From the NCBI RefSeq assembly GCF_014696615.1, contig NZ_JACJQJ010000027.1:44561-108560 (forward strand): DNA of 64,000 nucleotides, read 5' to 3'. Position numbers and translations under genes: made by a program. Positions 61,263 to 64,000 of this stretch are shown here, piece by piece (the first letter of the stretch is position 1; the number at the start of each line of letters is the position of its first letter). Origin of the DNA: Nostoc linckia FACHB-104 (GTDB lineage: Bacteria > Cyanobacteriota > Cyanobacteriia > Cyanobacteriales > Nostocaceae). The notes under the pieces are model-generated. The model did no database searches. It saw only the letters and a list, made by a program, of their open reading frames with translations, and was not told the DNA's origin.

Positions 61263-62291
61263 TTAGCTTACCAAGACCTTATTTTGTCCAGGTTGTGGTT
61301 GTGGGCAGATTTCATAGGGGCAAGCTTTTCCCTGTTCAAAGTCAGTTATATTTGACAGAGTTGTCTCAGCAATGTTACGCAGAGCTTCTGCTGTAAAGAA
61401 GGCTTGATGTCCAGTAATCAGAACGTTATGGAATGTTGTCAGGTGTTGGAATGTATCATCTTTAATGATTTCGCCGGACAAATCCTCAAAGAATAATTCT
61501 GATTCTTGCTCGTATACATCAACACCCAAGTAGCCAATTTGACCAGATTTTAAGCCTTCAATGACGGCTTGAGTATCGATGAGCGAACCTCGGCTAGTGT
61601 TAATCAACATCACACCCGGTTTCATTTGGGCGATCGCATTTTCATTAATGAGGTGATGAGTTTCTGGGGTGAGGGGACAATGTAGGGAGATGATGTCAGA
61701 TTTAGCGAATAGTTCTGGTAATTCTACATACTTACCACCCATTGCTTCTATTCCAGGGTTTTGATAGACATCATAGGCAAGTAGGTTACAGCCAAAACCT
61801 TTCATAATCTGCCCTAAAATTAAACCGATTTTGCCAGTCCCGACAATCCCGACTGTGCGTCCATGCAGATTGAATCCTAGCAAGCGGTTGAGGGAGAAAT
61901 TCCCTTCCCGAACTCGGTTATAGGCGTGATGTATTTTGCGATTGAGGCTTAAAATTAATCCTACAGCGTGTTCTGCGACACCATAGGGAGAATAAGCTGG
62001 GACACGCGATACTTGAATTCCTAATTCTGCTGCCGTATTGATATCTACATTGTTAAATCCGGCACAGCGGAGAGCAACCAGGCGAGTTCCGTTTGTGGCG
62101 AGAATCTTTAAAGTTGAAGCGTCAACCTGGTCATGGACAAAGGGACAAACAGCTGGAAAGCCAGCGGCTAAAATGGCGGTATCTCTATCTAAACGCGGTT
62201 CAAAGAATACCAATTCGTGCTGTTTAGAAGAATTTGCAGCTTCCAAAAACTGCCGGTCGTAGGCTTTAGTACTGAAGACTGCTACTTTCAT
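61263..62291 (-). CDS. 2-hydroxyacid dehydrogenase (D-lactate dehydrogenase-like)
   Basis: 342 aa. D-isomer-specific 2-hydroxyacid dehydrogenase: [43 protein letters not shown] loop [34 protein letters not shown] with catalytic Arg/Glu context further on, and His in [13 protein letters not shown]. It reduces pyruvate to D-lactate in fermentation or acts on related 2-oxoacids. ATG 62291 follows AAGG; a TTG 26 codons upstream is rejected. Confidence 0.88.
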   Translation of the reverse strand: MKVAVFSTKAYDRQFLEAANSSKQHELVFFEPRLDRDTAILAAGFPAVCPFVHDQVDASTLKILATNGTRLVALRCAGFNNVDINTAAELGIQVSRVPAYSPYGVAEHAVGLILSLNRKIHHAYNRVREGNFSLNRLLGFNLHGRTVGIVGTGKIGLILGQIMKGFGCNLLAYDVYQNPGIEAMGGKYVELPELFAKSDIISLHCPLTPETHHLINENAIAQMKPGVMLINTSRGSLIDTQAVIEGLKSGQIGYLGVDVYEQESELFFEDLSGEIIKDDTFQHLTTFHNVLITGHQAFFTAEALRNIAETTLSNITDFEQGKACPYEICPQPQPGQNKVLVS

Positions 62292-62432
62292 GCAAAACCT
62301 TAAGTTTGATGCTGCATAGTTTCCGACTACATAATAGCTTGACTTGGGGACATGCGATCGCTCTTGCAATGCTTATCAGTCCTAGGTCTGAAGCTATAAG
62401 TCAGCTATGGTTGAATTACAGCAAAAATTTAG

Positions 62433-62497
62433 AATTGGGGATTGGGGATTGGGGATTGGGGATTGGGGACTGGGGATTGGGGATTGGGGACTGGAGA
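62433..62497. repeat. STRR heptanucleotide array (GGGGATT)n
   Basis: About nine GGGGATT/GGGGACT heptads in a row. The 62292-62812 gap also holds the palindrome below, a GGCGGAT...ATCCGCC hairpin and no gene. Confidence 0.85.
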
Positions 62498-62515
62498 TTA
62501 GAAAATTCAGACTCT

Positions 62516-62542
62516 TGTACAGACGCGATGAATCGCGTCTCT
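62516..62542. repeat. Palindromic repeat TGTACAGACGCGAT... (second copy)
   Basis: TGTACAGACGCGATGAATCG continues to CGTCTCT. It differs from the copy at 33661 by one base. The AGACGCGAT and ATCGCGTCT arms form a hairpin. Confidence 0.8.
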
Positions 62543-62559
62543 CTTTCTTTAGATAAATA

Positions 62560-62589
62560 GGCGGATGGGCCTTGCCATCGGTATCCGCC
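62560..62589. terminator. GC-rich hairpin GGCGGAT/ATCCGCC
   Basis: A perfect 7-bp stem (62560-62566 with 62583-62589) around a loop that can pair further. No T run follows, so it may be a weak terminator or a repeat rather than a true terminator. Confidence 0.3.
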
Positions 62590-62812
62590 TCAGACAAACA
62601 ACAATACTATGAACTTAATTTATGATTACAGCTGAGGCGGCTATTGGGCAGGGACAAATTGCAAGATAATCATTAATTTTATGTAAAAACTGTATTTCAC
62701 TGTGGCGATCGCATCTATCTTGGTGAAGAAAGCAACGCCATTTACAAGTATTTACCGAGGAACTTGTATAATCTGAGCCTTTATCTAGTAAAGCTGCGAG
62801 TGCTGCTCAACA

Positions 62813-63131
62813 TCATTCCTGTTCTAGGATATTCTCTATATCTTGTCCAGCATAGAGAAGGCGTACAATTTCAATGCTTTCATCTCGCTCAAAATAAAAA
62901 ATTAGATACCTTTTAAATCCCTTAACAGCCCATTTACGCAAACCTTGTAGACGCGGATTGTCTACAGGATAACGACTACCCATTCCAGACATTCTGGCTA
63001 ACTGTGCAAAAGTCTCTCTTAACAGAATCAAAAAATAAAAGAGCTGTGTCCCGGTTTTCTTGAGCAATGTAAGCAAAATACTCATCTATATCTAAACTGG
63101 CTTTGGGCGTAATGACTATCCGCTTTGTCAT
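62813..63131 (-). pseudogene. RelE/ParE-family toxin gene with a frameshift
   Basis: From ATG 63131 the frame reads MTKRIVITPKASLDIDEYFA, AYIAQENRDTALLFFDSV and is then broken. After a one-base shift near 63015-63022 (a TTAAGAG stretch) it continues RETFAQLARMSGMGSRYP to EQE and the stop at 62813. Together the parts give a full ParE-type toxin of about 105 aa. The ATG overlaps the stop of the antitoxin gene (TAATG). The toxin is probably inactivated; sequencing error or programmed frameshifting are alternatives. Confidence 0.75.
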
Positions 63132-63385
63132 TATTTATCTTCATGTAGCTGGTTTATCAGGTGTATGCGTTTTTGCTCCCACCATTGATCATTAACTTCT
63201 ATTACCTCTCCACTTTCAAGCCCAGCAATTAAATCTACTTCTATCTTGTTTTGTGCTTTGCGTTTTTGGTCTTGGCTGATTAATGCTTGTAAGTATTCGC
63301 TGATTGAACCGTAACCACCTTGAGCTACTTGCTCTTCAACAAAGGCTTGCATAACTTCAGGTAAGGAAATATTAATGCTGCTCAT
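63131..63385 (-). CDS. parD: ParD-like antitoxin (ribbon-helix-helix)
   Basis: 84 aa. SINISLPEVMQAFVEEQVAQ, GGYGSISEYLQALISQDQKR is the classical ParD/CopG ribbon-helix-helix with DNA-binding N-terminal strand; the C-terminal half (GEVIEVNDQWWEQKRIHLIN) would neutralise the toxin. ATG 63385 rather than the GTG just before it. Intact although its partner toxin gene is frameshifted. Confidence 0.85.
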   Translation of the reverse strand: MSSINISLPEVMQAFVEEQVAQGGYGSISEYLQALISQDQKRKAQNKIEVDLIAGLESGEVIEVNDQWWEQKRIHLINQLHEDK

Positions 63386-63439
63386 CACGTTGATAGTTCA
63401 GTTGAACTGTTTTCTCTATATTATCAAGGTCTTCAGGTA

Positions 63440-63715
63440 TTATCTTTGGATAAATCTCTGATAGCATCTGGCATCAAAGTTTTCTGGTAATTGTCCATCT
63501 ACAACTAAAATGCCATCTTTGCGGTAAAGTTTTGTTGGTTGATGAGGCAATAAATTATTCGTTTCTGGAGTTTGGGAAGTATGTTCTTCAGCTACTTGCT
63601 GACTTAGAAGTTCTATTTTTTCTGTAATGGCTTGCAATATAAATTCTTCAGTCGATATTCCTTGACTGCTTGCCCATTTTTCAATTTTTTGTTGGAGTTG
63701 GGGAGGAAAATTCAT
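63440..63715 (-). CDS. Small putative antitoxin-like protein
   Basis: 91 aa. The first 40 residues (PPQLQQKIEKWASSQGISTE EFILQAI) look like a ribbon-helix-helix-type dimer; the C-terminal part has KLYRKDGILVVDGQLPENFD. No toxin partner is adjacent within the window. It is divergent in type from ParD but in the same orientation. Function tentative. Confidence 0.5.
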   Translation of the reverse strand: MNFPPQLQQKIEKWASSQGISTEEFILQAITEKIELLSQQVAEEHTSQTPETNNLLPHQPTKLYRKDGILVVDGQLPENFDARCYQRFIQR

Positions 63716-63820
63716 AACTATGAATATAAATATTACTCTAATTGTAAAAGGCGATTTCTACGACGAGCTATATCTACGCAGTATGGTTGATGAAAGCGAT
63801 CGCCTTTATCGCCTATTGTT

Positions 63821-63877
63821 ATTCCAATTTTAAAAAAGAATGCGACAGATGTAGCGATCATTCTTCAAATTGGTATA
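63821..63877. repeat. Shortened copy of the AATGCGACA MITE-like family
   Basis: ATTCCAATTTTAAAAAAGAA, TGCGACAGAT and CATTCTTCAAATTGGTATAA are the two ends of the family brought close together by an internal deletion. The rest of 63716-64000 contains GGACTTACGCAACTGGCACA, a motif often seen at repeat borders in Nostoc, and no gene. Confidence 0.55.
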
Positions 63878-64000
63878 AAGTAGGAATTTTCCATGCTTAC
63901 AGGACTTACGCAACTGGCACAAAGAGCGGGTAGGGCTGCGCCTTACCCCGTGACAATTCAAATCAAACCAAGCACATAAGAATACTTGGGCGTTTTAGTT

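Noticed and set aside
62560..62589. tRNA or riboswitch in the gap before the ParDE genes
   Set aside because: Only a simple hairpin is seen; no cloverleaf or conserved riboswitch core.

Overview
The window comes from a filamentous, heterocyst-forming cyanobacterium of the Nostocales (Nostoc/Calothrix type). Three things support this: dense HIP1 octamers (GCGATCGC), the heptanucleotide tandem repeats and small palindromic repeats typical of these genomes, and genes such as hupSL (uptake hydrogenase), minCDE, a cyanobacterial Mrp operon and an apocarotenoid oxygenase. No rRNA, tRNA, CRISPR array or intact insertion sequence was seen.

Layout. Positions 1-549 hold the 3' end of an outer-membrane porin. 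Positions 606-5191 (minus strand) hold a signalling cassette: a receiver / glutaredoxin-like / thioredoxin-reductase-like fusion without its usual redox cysteines, followed by two paralogous cyclic-nucleotide-domain histidine kinases. Positions 5591-21100, all on the minus strand, form an unusual cluster that looks like a pathway. In order of transcription it holds a DJ-1/PfpI protein, a benzoylformate-decarboxylase-like ThDP enzyme, five small NTF2/SnoaL-like proteins, an SDR, a tandem NHLP-leader protein with two tryptophan-rich segments, an MDR oxidoreductase, a xanthine-dehydrogenase-type [2Fe-2S] subunit that has lost six of eight cluster cysteines, a second SDR, XdhC, a second MDR, two decayed genes and a molybdopterin subunit with Asp in place of the catalytic Glu. 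I consider this cluster the best candidate for an undescribed system. Positions 21101-23155 hold no recognisable gene.

Positions 23156-28731 carry a BT1-type transporter, a carotenoid oxygenase, glutamate dehydrogenase and a UPF0175/PIN toxin-antitoxin pair. Positions 28826-34171 carry hupL and hupS (minus) and, divergently, a TPR protein, two tiny membrane proteins and a NifU-C/Nfu protein that probably helps hydrogenase maturation. Positions 34428-37754 encode a RecQ-phosphoribosyltransferase fusion with a DprA-like protein, a possible defence module. Positions 38048-40075 encode a kinase-FGE fusion whose C-terminus looks like the variable region of a diversity-generating retroelement target. 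Next come a four-carbon acid sugar kinase, minCDE, a sugar-kinase-like protein and a DOMON-like protein.

Positions 47348-51528 (minus) hold a seven-gene Mrp antiporter operon. Positions 52449-56916 hold a membrane protein, an Hsp70/actin-like ATPase with its own membrane segments, a 42-bp minisatellite and an AbiEii-like nucleotidyltransferase. The remainder holds an AGE-family epimerase, an AtzG-AtzE-type amidase pair, a fibrillin-like protein, a D-lactate-dehydrogenase-like protein and a ParDE module with a frameshifted toxin. At least three MITE-like repeat families are scattered between genes. All calls rest on reading the sequence; no database search was possible.
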